Shown here one piece after another: positions 21,396 to 31,134 of a DNA stretch of 64,000 nucleotides (positions within the stretch are counted from its first letter, which is position 1; the number at the start of each line of letters is the position of its first letter). This DNA comes from Petasospora fabianii (Eukaryota; Ascomycota; Saccharomycetes; Phaffomycetales; Wickerhamomycetaceae), in assembly GCA_022641835.1 (NCBI GenBank), contig CP048715.1, forward strand, positions 1,922,001 to 1,986,000. Direction: 5' to 3'. Made by a program: the position numbers and the translations under genes. Below the pieces are notes generated by a model, which saw only the letters and a program-made list of their open reading frames with translations, was not told where the DNA came from and searched no databases.

Positions 21396-22001
21396 TGTGA
21401 GACTTTGCGCTATGGTGAGCTAGATGCGATATGTGATATGAGAGGGAAAAGACAGTGATGTTCAGATGCCCCAAAGGTAGTTTTAAAATGCGTTAATGGA
21501 AAGCGGGGCTGATGGGTGGAAGAGTTCGAAAGGAGGATTAGGCGTGAGTAAACAATAGAGCTGACGTGTTTACCTTGGTACTTGAGCTAGGTGGTGGGTG
21601 AATGGCCAGAGGCAATGAAAGATGACAAACAGTGGAGATGCAACTGTGTTGAAGTGAATTAGCGAACTTGGGAGGAAGCTGTTCTGTCCTGAGACACCTT
21701 GTTCCTGAAGAAGGCAGAGGGCACCCGCTTCCCCATTCGCTGTTTTGTTTTGTTTTGTTGTTTAGCACGCACGATACGCGTTCACTGAATGCGCGTTAAC
21801 CGGCACCCATGCTTCAAATGAGAGTTCAAATGAAGCGCCTCAGTTGTATTAATTGAAATCCATAATTGGTATAGACCAGAAACCTATAAGGCTCAGCATA
21901 GTCTAGTTACCAACGCAACAGAAGTATCTAATGTGAATATAGAGCAGGTTTCCATCCTTATTCATTATAAGAGTAGTCACGTGACATTGAAAAAAGTCAA
22001 C
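21396..22001. other. Intergenic ECM25-tRNA, no gene supported
   Basis: This 0.6 kb region is the ECM25 promoter side. It contains a short TTTTG repeat near 21743-21758 and a perfect 10-bp palindrome GTCACGTGAC (21976-21985), which fits a Cbf1-type E-box. No open frame in it looks real. Confidence 0.45.
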
Positions 22002-22010
22002 AAAAAAAAA
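22002..22010 (-). terminator. Pol III terminator T-run of tRNA-Lys
   Basis: Nine consecutive T residues on the minus strand begin 10 nt after the 3' end of the tRNA gene, as expected for RNA polymerase III termination. Confidence 0.8.
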
Positions 22011-22020
22011 TAAAGTGGAA

Positions 22021-22107
22021 CTCCCCATAGGGGGCTCGAACCCCTGACATTTCGGTTTCCTGTTAGATCGTAAAAGCCGAACGCTCTACCGACTGAGCTA
22101 ACAGGGA
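22021..22107 (-). tRNA. tRNA-Lys(UUU) with a 14-nt intron
   Basis: The minus strand folds as a tRNA. The acceptor TCCCTGT pairs with ATGGGGA, the D arm is GCTCAGTCGGTAGAGC, the anticodon stem is TTCGG/CCGAA and the T arm is AGGGG-TTCGAGC-CCCCT. The anticodon loop reads CTTTTA, then an insert of about 14 nt, then A, giving anticodon UUU with the intron at the usual place one base 3' of the anticodon. The mature sequence closely resembles S. cerevisiae tRNA-Lys(UUU), which also has an intron (23 nt). The discriminator base is G. Confidence 0.95.
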
Positions 22108-22499
22108 CGAGTTCCGACAGTTTGAAAACTTTTGTTCAACCAGTCATGCGCTTGACAGATCACGTGGAAAGCTTTAAGTATCAGCTTTCTCTTGCTTCTT
22201 GGGGGTTTGTGTGCGATTATGACTCTAATTTCTAGATATACATGTACATGCATCCCTCCAGTGTATTATATCCTACACTCACTTGTTGTGTGGCCGGTTT
22301 GGTGCCATTGTTTGGGGTTTTGGTGTCTCACGCGCATCTCGAGATCTACAACGCGAAGTAACGCGAAGTATTAAGTGTATCTAAGTATCAACAACAAAAA
22401 CACGGATAACAATTAATTCTTGCGGCCCGCTCTCTGTTCGCTCAACCACAGGCTGCTGTCAGACTCTCTGTCATTTGAACATTTCAATCAATTGCAGTC
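22108..22499. other. RFT1 promoter region
   Basis: This interval of about 390 bp separates the tRNA-Lys 5' end from RFT1. ATCACGTG at 22159-22166 is a second E-box, so E-boxes lie on both sides of the tRNA gene. A tandem AACGCGAAGT-like duplication lies near 22350-22370. No gene is seen. Confidence 0.45.
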
Positions 22500-24188
22500 A
22501 TGAGTAAGATCCCGAGCCTGACGGAGTCTACGCTCGTGGATGAGCTTCTCTCCAAGTCGGCTAAGGGAGTTCCCTTCCTCTTGCTTGGTCAATTTGTCAC
22601 CAAGCTCAGCACATTCATTCTCAACCAGATCCTAATCGCTTATATCTCACCGAAGTCATTTGGTATGAACTATTTTCTCGAGTTCTTGATGGGCAGTTCA
22701 CTGTTCTTCAGTCGAGAAGCCATCAGATTGTCAGCCCAAAGAATCAAGGATCCTGATCACACAGATCAGATTACAACAGAGAAGAAGAAGGAGGAGACTA
22801 TCAGCAAGTATAACCATCATAAGATATTTGAAGGAACCCGATTCGCCACACTTCAAAGTATCATCAACTTGGCCTACATTCCAGTTATGATCGGTCTGCC
22901 AATGACAACACTCCTCTTCTCATGGCAGTACCCACATATTTCTGATGTCTTCAGGCACATGCACCATTTCCACATGGCTATATTTTGCAGCTGGTTGGCT
23001 GTCATTGTCGAATTGCTGTCTGAGCCTTTCTATGTTCTTGCCCAATTCAACTTGGACTATCAGAAGAGAACCCAATTCGAGACTCTAGCTCTTATCGTCA
23101 GCTGTATCGTCAACTTTGGTGTCGTTTACTGGTTTGTCGAACAGGACGTTGATGGTATCCCAATCCTGGCGTTCGCATTGGGTAAGTTGTGTCACTCAGT
23201 GATCCTTCTCTTGGCGTACTACCGTGACTTTATCAACTATAAGGACTCCCACGCTAAGCTGAACCAGCTGAATTTACTCCCAACCAAAATCTACAAGTCT
23301 GAGACCAACTATTATTACTTTGACCCTGATGCTAAGAGCCACTTCTACAGAGCATTCTTCAACATTTCGCTCAAGCATTTGCTCACAGAGGGTGATAAGC
23401 TTATGATAAACTCCATCTGCTCCATCGAGGAGATTGGGATTTACTCTTTGATATCCAATTATGGTTCCATGCTCGCACGTCTGGTGTTTTCTCCTCTTGA
23501 AGAGGGCCTCAGAAACTTCCTCACACGTCTTCTCCTTTCGGTCAAATCAAGTAAAAATATTCAGTACTCTGCTGATATCTTGAAGAAGATCACTTCCTTT
23601 TACATCTACCTCTCTCTTATCATCGTCATCTTTGGACCTCTCAACTCCGGATACTTGATTCAAAGACTTGTCGGAAACAATTGGTCCAACCAGGTCTCTG
23701 ATACCATTCCATGGTACATGATGTATCTCCCACTTCTTGCATTCAATGGTATTCTTGAAGCTGTACATCAATCCACTGCTTCTGGGTCCGAAGTCGTCTC
23801 CTACACTTATTTCATGATTGTTTTCTCTGTCATTTTCCTTGGATCCTCATACGTTGCCATTGCTAAACTTCATCTCTCACTCCTGGGCCTTATTATGTCC
23901 AATATGCTTAACATGGCCTTGAGAATTGTGTATTGTCATGGTTTCATTGCCAAGTTTTTCAAGAAGCATGGTGTCAACTTTAGTCTCGTCTCTTGGGATA
24001 GTAATATGAAGAGTATTACATTTGTCGCTGGCATTATTTGGTTGATTGATATGCTTCTTTTCGGCTTCACTAGAAACCTATTTGAGCTTTTTGGAAACTG
24101 TGTACTCGCATTGGCATTGGTTGGCTTCATTGTCTACAAGGAAAAAGCTCTCATAATGGCCTTTGCCAAGAGACAGCTCTTTGATTAA
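22500..24188 (+). CDS. RFT1: Rft1, lipid-linked oligosaccharide flippase factor
   Basis: The 562-residue polytopic membrane protein matches Rft1 (574 in S. cerevisiae), an ER protein required for Man5GlcNAc2-PP-dolichol to be used in the lumen during N-glycan assembly; whether it is itself the flippase is debated. The N-terminal KGVPFLLLGQFVTKLSTFILNQ and the LVFSPLEEGLRNFLTRLLL segment in the middle are family signatures, and about 12-14 hydrophobic segments are visible. It converges with PPN1, leaving only 73 bp between stop codons. Confidence 0.95.
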   Translation: MSKIPSLTESTLVDELLSKSAKGVPFLLLGQFVTKLSTFILNQILIAYISPKSFGMNYFLEFLMGSSLFFSREAIRLSAQRIKDPDHTDQITTEKKKEETISKYNHHKIFEGTRFATLQSIINLAYIPVMIGLPMTTLLFSWQYPHISDVFRHMHHFHMAIFCSWLAVIVELLSEPFYVLAQFNLDYQKRTQFETLALIVSCIVNFGVVYWFVEQDVDGIPILAFALGKLCHSVILLLAYYRDFINYKDSHAKLNQLNLLPTKIYKSETNYYYFDPDAKSHFYRAFFNISLKHLLTEGDKLMINSICSIEEIGIYSLISNYGSMLARLVFSPLEEGLRNFLTRLLLSVKSSKNIQYSADILKKITSFYIYLSLIIVIFGPLNSGYLIQRLVGNNWSNQVSDTIPWYMMYLPLLAFNGILEAVHQSTASGSEVVSYTYFMIVFSVIFLGSSYVAIAKLHLSLLGLIMSNMLNMALRIVYCHGFIAKFFKKHGVNFSLVSWDSNMKSITFVAGIIWLIDMLLFGFTRNLFELFGNCVLALALVGFIVYKEKALIMAFAKRQLFD

Positions 24189-24261
24189 TTTCATGTACAA
24201 ATGCATTTTAGCACTACTGATTTCAATGCAGAGTAACTGTAGTAATACATTTCGGTCATAT

Positions 24262-26379
24262 TCATTTATCGTCATCTGGATCGGTGTATCCAGAACTCAC
24301 AAATGCGTGCTTCTTGTATGTTTCCCAGAGCTTGTTCAACTTCTTGCTCCGCTTCTTACCACCCTTAACCTCAACATCACTCTCATAATCATCCTCCTCT
24401 TCATTCTCAAAATCTTTCTTACCAACTCTTACCGGCTCACCCAACTTTCTTCCTAATTTGACGAAGTCCTCCACGAGTAAAGACTCCATGTTGTAAGGAT
24501 CACCATCTGACGTGTACTCAACCTCATACTCGAACTTCTTGGAACCGTCGTTGACAGCAGCCAAGTCAAGGTAGTATTGCACGAATCTAGTTGGTGAGAA
24601 CAACTGCGGAGTGTATCCTGGGCCCAATGGACTTCCAGATGGCATTGGTTTTGGAAGCGATGGGTCTTTTTTGTTTTTTTTCTTCTTACCACCCTTCTTC
24701 TTTTTAGCCTCCCTAAAGAGCTCACCAAGATCGTCATTAAGATCGTCATCATCAACATCGCTTGGGGTGAAGATTTTAGAATCAAGGTCCTTGAAAAAGT
24801 CCGTCCATGGCTTTGGCTGGAAGGCGAATGACTCCTCAATTCCAGTGATATTGTACTCCCAGATTCTCATACCGGGGTTGAAAGTTGGAATGACACTGGC
24901 GGCAATATTGGTGATGGAATAGCGATCATAGTTAACACCAGACTTCTTAGCAGACTTGATATCAGCATAGAAGGTTTCTCTGACGGTCTCGATGTACATC
25001 TCCTTGTTAGTTGGAGGACCACCCATTGCACGAGCCTCTTTAGAGGCAATGGCAACGTTCAAATCGTGCTCAGAGACATTGAAGCCCATATTCAGATATT
25101 GTGTTTCCAAGTCCAAGTCGTCGTCAGCGTCAAAGATCTGGGCAAAGTTCTCATCAATTATATAACCTTGCGAAATGAGAGATGATTGAAGAGAGCGATA
25201 AGCCTTCTGGGCATCAACTGGGAAGAAGTGGTCAACGTTCATATGACCATAGACACCACCGATGATGATATCTCTGTACTCATGAGTCCAAATAGCAAAC
25301 TTTCTGAAGCATGAAATGTCGTAGTTCTTTGGGATTGGTGGAACGTGACCACTAAGCCAAACCTTCATATTACGGTCTCTCAATTCTTGCAGTGTAATAC
25401 CGAGCCATTTCAATAGTTGGTAGCCAGGGTCCTTCTTTCTGTCACAGGAGTCCACCAGTGGATTAGCCTTGTAGAGATATAGTGTATTGATGGAGAGGAC
25501 TGCCAATTTGTTCGGGATGACTTCATTAAAGAAGTAAACACCTCTTTCAAAGATATGCATTTGCTCTTGGGGGACGAACTCCTGCCAGATTTGCCACATC
25601 TCTCTCGTTTGTAAAGTAGGACCCGGAGCAAAAAGATTGTGAGGATAAACGTCGTTGTTTCCCAAACTTGGGATGACTGGGACGTCGTAATGTCTTGGAT
25701 CCATCTCGTCACCCCCGTGGAACAGGTCATGGAAGATGTTTGCAACTCTTTGGTTCATGTCAAGAATGGCCATCTCCGTACGTGGGATCTTTCTGTCGTT
25801 ATCATGTCTGATGTTATCACCGGTCCAGATGACAAAATCAATTTTGTCCTTGAGGTTTTGTGCAATCCACTGCATCGTCTCATTCATCAAAATCATAGGA
25901 GAGTCACACCCTAACACTGCATCACCGTACTTAGAGGCACCTGGTTGGCCCTTCTCTGGCTTTCCCCTGTGGCAGGCAATGTCTATGCTGGCTCCTTCTG
26001 TGTAGAACTCATCTGGATGGATATCGGTAATGTGAAGGAATCTTCCATGGAGTGTCTTGGGTCTGTGTTTGTTGCCAAGTGGTACAATTTGTACTGGCTT
26101 GTTTGGGGTAAGACCGAGTCGTCTGTACTCATTCTCGTCGATGTCAAGGTACTGGACACTATATTCTTCGAGAGCGGGAGAGTCTATTATCGGGGAACCG
26201 GTGGGAACGTATGATGAGACCGCTGTATGTAATGTTTCATAGATACCATCGAGGGCATTTGGGTTGGTGTAAATGAAGAGCGATGGGACAGCCAGCGCTA
26301 GAGCGGCAATGGAGAGCTTGGCCCAGCCCGCCCGATGGGACCGTGACTTCTGTGGAAGCTTGTCCTTTTTCTCGGACAT
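24262..26379 (-). CDS. PPN1: Vacuolar endopolyphosphatase Ppn1
   Basis: This metallophosphatase cuts long polyphosphate chains in the vacuole. I choose the ATG at 26379 (705 residues; 674 in S. cerevisiae) because it places a short cytosolic tail before one hydrophobic segment, a type II membrane topology; the frame is open for 65 more codons, with another ATG at 26574. Calcineurin-type metal-site motifs appear in order: HITDIHPDE, WTGDNIRHD, PSLGNNDVYPHN, LSGHVPP and GHMNVDHF. Near the C-terminus is a lysine-rich run (KKKKGGKKKKNKK) between about residues 583 and 597. In the family the precursor is processed by vacuolar proteases. Confidence 0.93.
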   Translation of the reverse strand: MSEKKDKLPQKSRSHRAGWAKLSIAALALAVPSLFIYTNPNALDGIYETLHTAVSSYVPTGSPIIDSPALEEYSVQYLDIDENEYRRLGLTPNKPVQIVPLGNKHRPKTLHGRFLHITDIHPDEFYTEGASIDIACHRGKPEKGQPGASKYGDAVLGCDSPMILMNETMQWIAQNLKDKIDFVIWTGDNIRHDNDRKIPRTEMAILDMNQRVANIFHDLFHGGDEMDPRHYDVPVIPSLGNNDVYPHNLFAPGPTLQTREMWQIWQEFVPQEQMHIFERGVYFFNEVIPNKLAVLSINTLYLYKANPLVDSCDRKKDPGYQLLKWLGITLQELRDRNMKVWLSGHVPPIPKNYDISCFRKFAIWTHEYRDIIIGGVYGHMNVDHFFPVDAQKAYRSLQSSLISQGYIIDENFAQIFDADDDLDLETQYLNMGFNVSEHDLNVAIASKEARAMGGPPTNKEMYIETVRETFYADIKSAKKSGVNYDRYSITNIAASVIPTFNPGMRIWEYNITGIEESFAFQPKPWTDFFKDLDSKIFTPSDVDDDDLNDDLGELFREAKKKKGGKKKKNKKDPSLPKPMPSGSPLGPGYTPQLFSPTRFVQYYLDLAAVNDGSKKFEYEVEYTSDGDPYNMESLLVEDFVKLGRKLGEPVRVGKKDFENEEEDDYESDVEVKGGKKRSKKLNKLWETYKKHAFVSSGYTDPDDDK

Positions 26380-26811
26380 TGCTATTGTTCTTTTGAAGCC
26401 TGAAGGGTACAGAGGCGTCTGAAGAAGGCTCTTGTCGGCTGTTTGGGGGACCTGGTCTAAACTCTTCTGGGCAAATCTCAGGACTAGTGTGGCGCGAACC
26501 AACATCAACTGCTGACTAAGCATTGTCTTCTTTGGTGATAAGATTTCGAAGAACTTGAAAAGTATACAGTGCATTTCAGTAGAGAACTGCTCATAGATGG
26601 CAAGGGTGGAGCAAAAAAATGATACAAAACTGAAATTTTGGTTGCATATACGGTCTTTAATGCGGGATACAACTCGTGGAAGTGGTTACCAACAGTTTCC
26701 CCACACTGTGACGTGGGTTGAGCGCGCTGTAAATACATCATTCTGGCCAACACCTGGCGCCTTCTTGATATGAAGCAGTATTTTGAATGTCTTCAATCAA
26801 TATAAAACTCA

Positions 26812-28188
26812 TTAGCAAAACATCCAAGAACTACTAGAGCTCTGGACCTGACGTAACTCATCTAATCTGACGGTGCTTTTGGCACCATCTGCGTACTGAA
26901 TGAGAGCAGTTCCTCTTTTGGAGTCAACATCAAGAGTGCAGTTGATCTCTCTGAGAAGCAATCTCTGAATGTGTGTACCACTGTAGTAAAGAGAAGAGAC
27001 AAGGGCAATTTTGGGTAGTACACAGGAGCTGTTAAAACACCTTGGAATCTCCAGTATGAAGACCGTGTCGCTCACCTTATCGGATATTTCGAATGGGCCA
27101 ACAAAGAGGGATTGTGCCACAAGGGAACGACCTGTATCGAGCGAATAGAGATGAGAAGCATCAACGTAGACTTTATCACCGACTTGAAACTCATGACTGT
27201 AACCAGTGCTGCAAAAGAGACCTTTCTGTGGGGTCGGATCTGGAGATAGGGCCCTGAATACTGGTGTGTCGTAGTTGAGCTGAGGCATCAGAGAAGTGCT
27301 GTGACCGGTCAGAAGACCATCATACTCACCATATACATCAAATCCTTGGGAATCAATGAGAGAGATAAACTCAGAGTAGCCGGAACCACCATTTTGTTGT
27401 GTCAGTGGAGAAGATGAAGATGCTAAGCAAGGCGCATGGGATCTTATTTCGAGATCTCCTCTGTCATGCTTGAGGTTACCAGAAATAGGAGGTATTGATG
27501 AGAGCTCAAATAGATTGTCAGAGTCAGTAGCATGGAAAAGTGTTGTTTTATCAATAGCTGAAACACATGCTGTAAAATTTTCAGGATTGATATTGTTAAG
27601 ACATTTGGAACTCTTTAGAGCTGCCTTGATATCATCTCTGATATAATTTAAAATAAAAGGGCAAGCTGAGAGAGACTTAACAAGATAGTTAACCTCCCCT
27701 GGAGTAGTCATGACAGGCATGTTGTGGAGACTGTCTAGTATCTCAGAAAGCCAGCCGTAGATGACATCAGGACGGAGCTTAGCGAAGAGGAGGTAGACCT
27801 TGAGCTCTTCAGGTTGGGTAATGATAAGCGTTGGCTGCCCACAGTTTTTGAAGGGCCTAAGAGCACTTATGACTTTTTCCAGTGACGTACAACTCTGTAG
27901 AGAGGACGGCTCCTCAGATCCATAGTCGGTTCGGATAGTCTTTCTGTAGAAGGAGTATGTTCGATCATCGGCCAAGGTGAACAAGATTTGCATCAAGAGT
28001 CCCCAATCGGGCTCTCCGAAATGACAAGTGAGTGTTTCAATTACACCATCAAGCTTGTTCACAAATGACATACGTTCCGGCACTGTCTTCATCTTATTGA
28101 GGGACCAGGCCTTCTCCGCAATGCCTTGGCCCACCACCCAACGATAGGTGCGCTCCGTGTTCCTTCTTGTGTTGTGAAAGATCGACAT
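26812..28188 (-). CDS. Ty3/Gypsy integrase-derived gene, candidate domestication
   Basis: A single unbroken frame of 458 codons resembles part of a Ty3/Gypsy-type integrase. Near residue 334 the segment FQVGDKVYVDASHL followed by LFVGPFEISDKVSD matches the integrase C-terminal GPF/Y module; the 40 residues after it (about 405-445) resemble the chromodomain-like tail of Ty3 integrase. More weakly, residues 60-200 follow the layout of the integrase core (ILFTLADDRTYSFYRKT; GQPTLIITQPEE), and LFELSSIPP resembles the SPFE-type linker. I see no long terminal repeats or primer-binding site and no gag, protease or reverse-transcriptase part nearby, so this is not a whole element. An open frame with only the integrase part, at low similarity, suggests an old capture like that which gave rise to Fob1 in S. 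cerevisiae, but it does not look like Fob1. Function unknown. Confidence 0.6.
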   Translation of the reverse strand: MSIFHNTRRNTERTYRWVVGQGIAEKAWSLNKMKTVPERMSFVNKLDGVIETLTCHFGEPDWGLLMQILFTLADDRTYSFYRKTIRTDYGSEEPSSLQSCTSLEKVISALRPFKNCGQPTLIITQPEELKVYLLFAKLRPDVIYGWLSEILDSLHNMPVMTTPGEVNYLVKSLSACPFILNYIRDDIKAALKSSKCLNNINPENFTACVSAIDKTTLFHATDSDNLFELSSIPPISGNLKHDRGDLEIRSHAPCLASSSSPLTQQNGGSGYSEFISLIDSQGFDVYGEYDGLLTGHSTSLMPQLNYDTPVFRALSPDPTPQKGLFCSTGYSHEFQVGDKVYVDASHLYSLDTGRSLVAQSLFVGPFEISDKVSDTVFILEIPRCFNSSCVLPKIALVSSLYYSGTHIQRLLLREINCTLDVDSKRGTALIQYADGAKSTVRLDELRQVQSSSSSWMFC

Positions 28189-29206
28189 TAAGATGGGTAG
28201 CTCTGGCTACTGAAAAGTGGAATACCAAGACAGCTGAGTAGTTCTCAACAGGTTGAATATGAGAGATATTATAACAATTGCAATACGAGTTGTCGTCGGA
28301 TGACAGAGCATTAAGGTCTTGTTCTCCGCATGCACGCGATGATCAGAACTTGAATGTATGCGTGCATAATAAGGTTCCAGAAATGACACTTTCTTAGATT
28401 TAAATCCGCTATATTTTATATTTTATGCACGAGACTTGTGGTTTACGAAAGCGAGAGGTCAAAGCTCCAAGAGTGAAACCTTGTGGGGGGTATCTGCATA
28501 TAAGAGATCTCGTTGGTCATCATGATCCCTGTTGATCCTGGCTTCACAGGGAGGTTATGGATCCGCCTGTCTTATGAACCACTTGGGGAAAAGGATTATC
28601 ACAATCAAAAGGGGGCAGGAATGATGAGACGCAGGGATGAAGCGGTAATTTCCACAGCGGAGGAATAGGCGAACAAGTGTGCCATAAGCTTCGTGATGTG
28701 AAAGCAGTAGCGCTTTGTTGTCATGACACCTGAACTCTTTACAAAACTTACGAACTTCTGAGTATAACTCCAACTTCTGACAACATCTAAGGCTCTTGCA
28801 ATGGCGTCGGAGATTGACGCATACGCCTTTGAGGATATCTAAATGAGGTGCGTCAGGTTGCCATGGATACACTGAGGAGGGGAGGAAGTGTATCTTCATG
28901 TTGATGGGAGATGAAAGGCACGAGCCGAACGAGAGAACCTGTTGTGAAAGGAAGAAGCTGTTTGCTTGAGGGTTTTTGGCACATGCTGAGTTGAAAGCTT
29001 GAAGCATTTGCTAAAAGTTCCATCAAAAAAGCATCGTAACCGTAACAATGATGCAAGTGGGCAAAGGCAAGCCTTTCCTCAACAGGGTCGAAGCTTTTGT
29101 GTCACACTATTGATGAGCCGCTGAACCGATTGTATAACGAGACCAGATAAGCAGCATGGCTTCTAGTAGTACCAATATCTCAGAGTAAGTCAATAACCCA
29201 CACGAC
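28189..29206. other. 1 kb region between integrase-derived gene and GAS2
   Basis: A minus-strand frame at 28555-29007 (150 codons, rich in Cys, His and Leu) is the only sizeable frame. A short part (LLLSHHEAYGTLVRLFLRC and a following NYRFIP) faintly recalls the zinc-binding N-terminal part of Ty3-type integrases, so this stretch may be another piece of the same fossil. The similarity is too weak to call. An Ndt80-type MSE for the GAS gene lies at 29095-29103. Confidence 0.35.
29095..29103 (-). promoter_or_regulatory. GAS2: Candidate Ndt80 MSE upstream of GAS2
   Basis: GACACAAAA on the minus strand fits the middle sporulation element GNCRCAAAW at every position, about 104 bp before the ATG. 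S. cerevisiae GAS2 is a middle sporulation gene switched on by Ndt80, so the element fits the gene assignment. Confidence 0.5.
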
Positions 29207-30991
29207 ATGAAGTTCCAACTGCAGATTCTTCTTGCCGCCCTTACCGTCGCTAATGCGGCCGCCATCACCCCCGTTGAGACCGCTCTGAAGAAGACAACAG
29301 AGCTCCATGCCATGACACAGGCGCCAACTCCATCCAATGGTACTTATGTAATGACTACTAATGTATCACAACGATCCAAGACAAACCCAATCGAAATCGT
29401 TGGCAGAAAGTTCTTCGACAGCGTCACCAAGGAACAGTTCTTTCTTAAGGGTATCGCTTACCAGCCAAGCAGAGCTACCAACGACGCCATTGCCATCAAA
29501 TACCATGGATTGACCATTATTGACCCAATGCTGGAGACGCGCCTCTGTATGAGAGACTTGCCTTATTTAAAATCGTTGGGTGTTAACACGATTAGAGTCT
29601 ATGCAATTGACACAGATAAGAGCCATGACGAGTGCTTTGAGGCATACGCTAACGCTGGTATATACGTGCTTGCAGACTTAAGTGAACCGGATCTGAGTGT
29701 AAACAGAAAGTCTCCATCTTGGGATACTGATCTTTTCCTGAGATATAAGTCAGTCGTTGATGCTTTGCATAGTTACGATAATGTCTTGGGCTTCTTTGCT
29801 GGTAACGAGGTAACAAACGACAAGACAAACACTAATGCATCACCTTTTGTCAAGTCGGCCATCAGGGACACAAAGGAGTACATTAAGGAGCAAGGATACA
29901 GAAAGATCCCAGTTGGATATGCTTCCAATGACGATACTGACACTAGAGGAAACCTTGCAAGCTACTTTTCATGTGGAGAGCTGAGCGCAGACTTTTATGG
30001 TATCAACATGTACGAGTGGTGCGGTTACTCCAGTTTCTACACCAGTGGTTTCAAGGAGAGAACTGAGGAGTTTAAAAATTCTAAAATTCCAGTATTTTTC
30101 TCAGAGTTTGGGTGTAACCTGGAGAGACCACGGCCATTCACTGAGGTTGATGCACTTTTCAGTCACTTGATGACAGATGTTTGGTCTGGCGGTTTGGCCT
30201 ACATGTACTTCGAGGAGCCAAATGAATATGGTGTCGTTCAGGTTGACAGCGAAGGATCTATTGTTCCATTGGCAGATTACCACAATCTCCAAAAAGCGTA
30301 CTTAAGATCCCATGCCGTAGGCGTTGACTACGAAGAGTACAAGAGGAAACTCTCTTCTCCTTCTTCCGTGGATAGCCATTGCCCTGGATTGAGCAACATA
30401 TGGAAAGCATCCGAAGAACTTCCTAACTACCCAGATGCAGTCAAGTGTGACTGTATGGAAAGCTCCTTGCAGTGTAAGCTTTCAACATCTGTCAAGAAAA
30501 CAGACTATTCCAGAGTATTTGAGTACGCTTGCGGCGAAATTGATTGCTTCCAAATCTCAGCGGACGGTGAAGCAGGCGAATATGGTGCATTCTCTGACTG
30601 CTCTATTTACCAGAAAGCTTCTTTTGTATTGAACGAGGTCTTCAAGCAGCAGGGTAGCAAAACCGGTGGCTGCGACTTTGAGGGTGTTGCCCAGTTATCT
30701 CGCTCACTTGCTACGAAGAGCCAGTTATCAGCAAAGACCATCAGTTCGGGTCAGACGTGCTATGAATTCTTGGATACTCTTCCACGTACAGTTGCAGATA
30801 AGAATCCGAAGAGCGTGCGTAACTTTACGGACGGGTTGTCAGATGACAACGATAGAGACCACAATTCCTCCAGCCATGAGGGACACCAGGCATTGGAAAA
30901 TCGTGCAGCTCAGCAAAAATTCTACAACAACCTCTTGTGGGAGTCCATTGGTGCAGTTATTGTTGTCGGCCTTATTATTTTCATGTCCTAG
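29207..30991 (+). CDS. GAS2: GPI-anchored beta-1,3-glucanosyltransferase, Gas2 type
   Basis: This is a GH72 enzyme that cleaves and re-joins beta-1,3-glucan chains in the cell or spore wall. The 594-residue protein has a signal peptide (cleavage near 18-19), a GH72 domain at about 60-380 with catalytic glutamates E201 (GNEVTND) and E300 (FFSEFGCN), a cysteine-rich X8/CBM43 domain at about 412-495, and a hydrophobic GPI-attachment tail (about 576-594). EWCGYSSFYTSG, SGGLAYMYFEEPNEYGVV and NPSW-like SPSWDTDLF resemble Gas2 more than Gas1. Residues 20-58 form an extra N-terminal stretch with glycosylation sites. In S. cerevisiae Gas2 acts in spore-wall assembly; the MSE upstream agrees. The Gas2 assignment within the family is inference. 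Confidence 0.9.
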   Translation: MKFQLQILLAALTVANAAAITPVETALKKTTELHAMTQAPTPSNGTYVMTTNVSQRSKTNPIEIVGRKFFDSVTKEQFFLKGIAYQPSRATNDAIAIKYHGLTIIDPMLETRLCMRDLPYLKSLGVNTIRVYAIDTDKSHDECFEAYANAGIYVLADLSEPDLSVNRKSPSWDTDLFLRYKSVVDALHSYDNVLGFFAGNEVTNDKTNTNASPFVKSAIRDTKEYIKEQGYRKIPVGYASNDDTDTRGNLASYFSCGELSADFYGINMYEWCGYSSFYTSGFKERTEEFKNSKIPVFFSEFGCNLERPRPFTEVDALFSHLMTDVWSGGLAYMYFEEPNEYGVVQVDSEGSIVPLADYHNLQKAYLRSHAVGVDYEEYKRKLSSPSSVDSHCPGLSNIWKASEELPNYPDAVKCDCMESSLQCKLSTSVKKTDYSRVFEYACGEIDCFQISADGEAGEYGAFSDCSIYQKASFVLNEVFKQQGSKTGGCDFEGVAQLSRSLATKSQLSAKTISSGQTCYEFLDTLPRTVADKNPKSVRNFTDGLSDDNDRDHNSSSHEGHQALENRAAQQKFYNNLLWESIGAVIVVGLIIFMS

Positions 30992-31134
30992 GTAGACATT
31001 GGCTACGGTTGCTTGTACCGTATTTATATTAGTACTGCTGATGGATACAGTATGCCATGAACTTTGAATATTGTAGTGGAATGTGAATGGTGGTTATTTG
31101 ATTTTTTTTTGTTTATCATAAAATTGCTTCATTA

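Noticed and set aside
21976-22166. CDEI-like E-boxes considered as a point centromere
   Set aside because: Between them is a tRNA gene rather than an AT-rich CDEII, and no CDEIII sequence is present.
26380-26574. N-terminal extension of PPN1 from the ATG at 26574
   Set aside because: Starting at 26379 gives the short cytosolic tail expected of this type II membrane protein; the upstream 65 residues show no similarity, though the longer form cannot be excluded.
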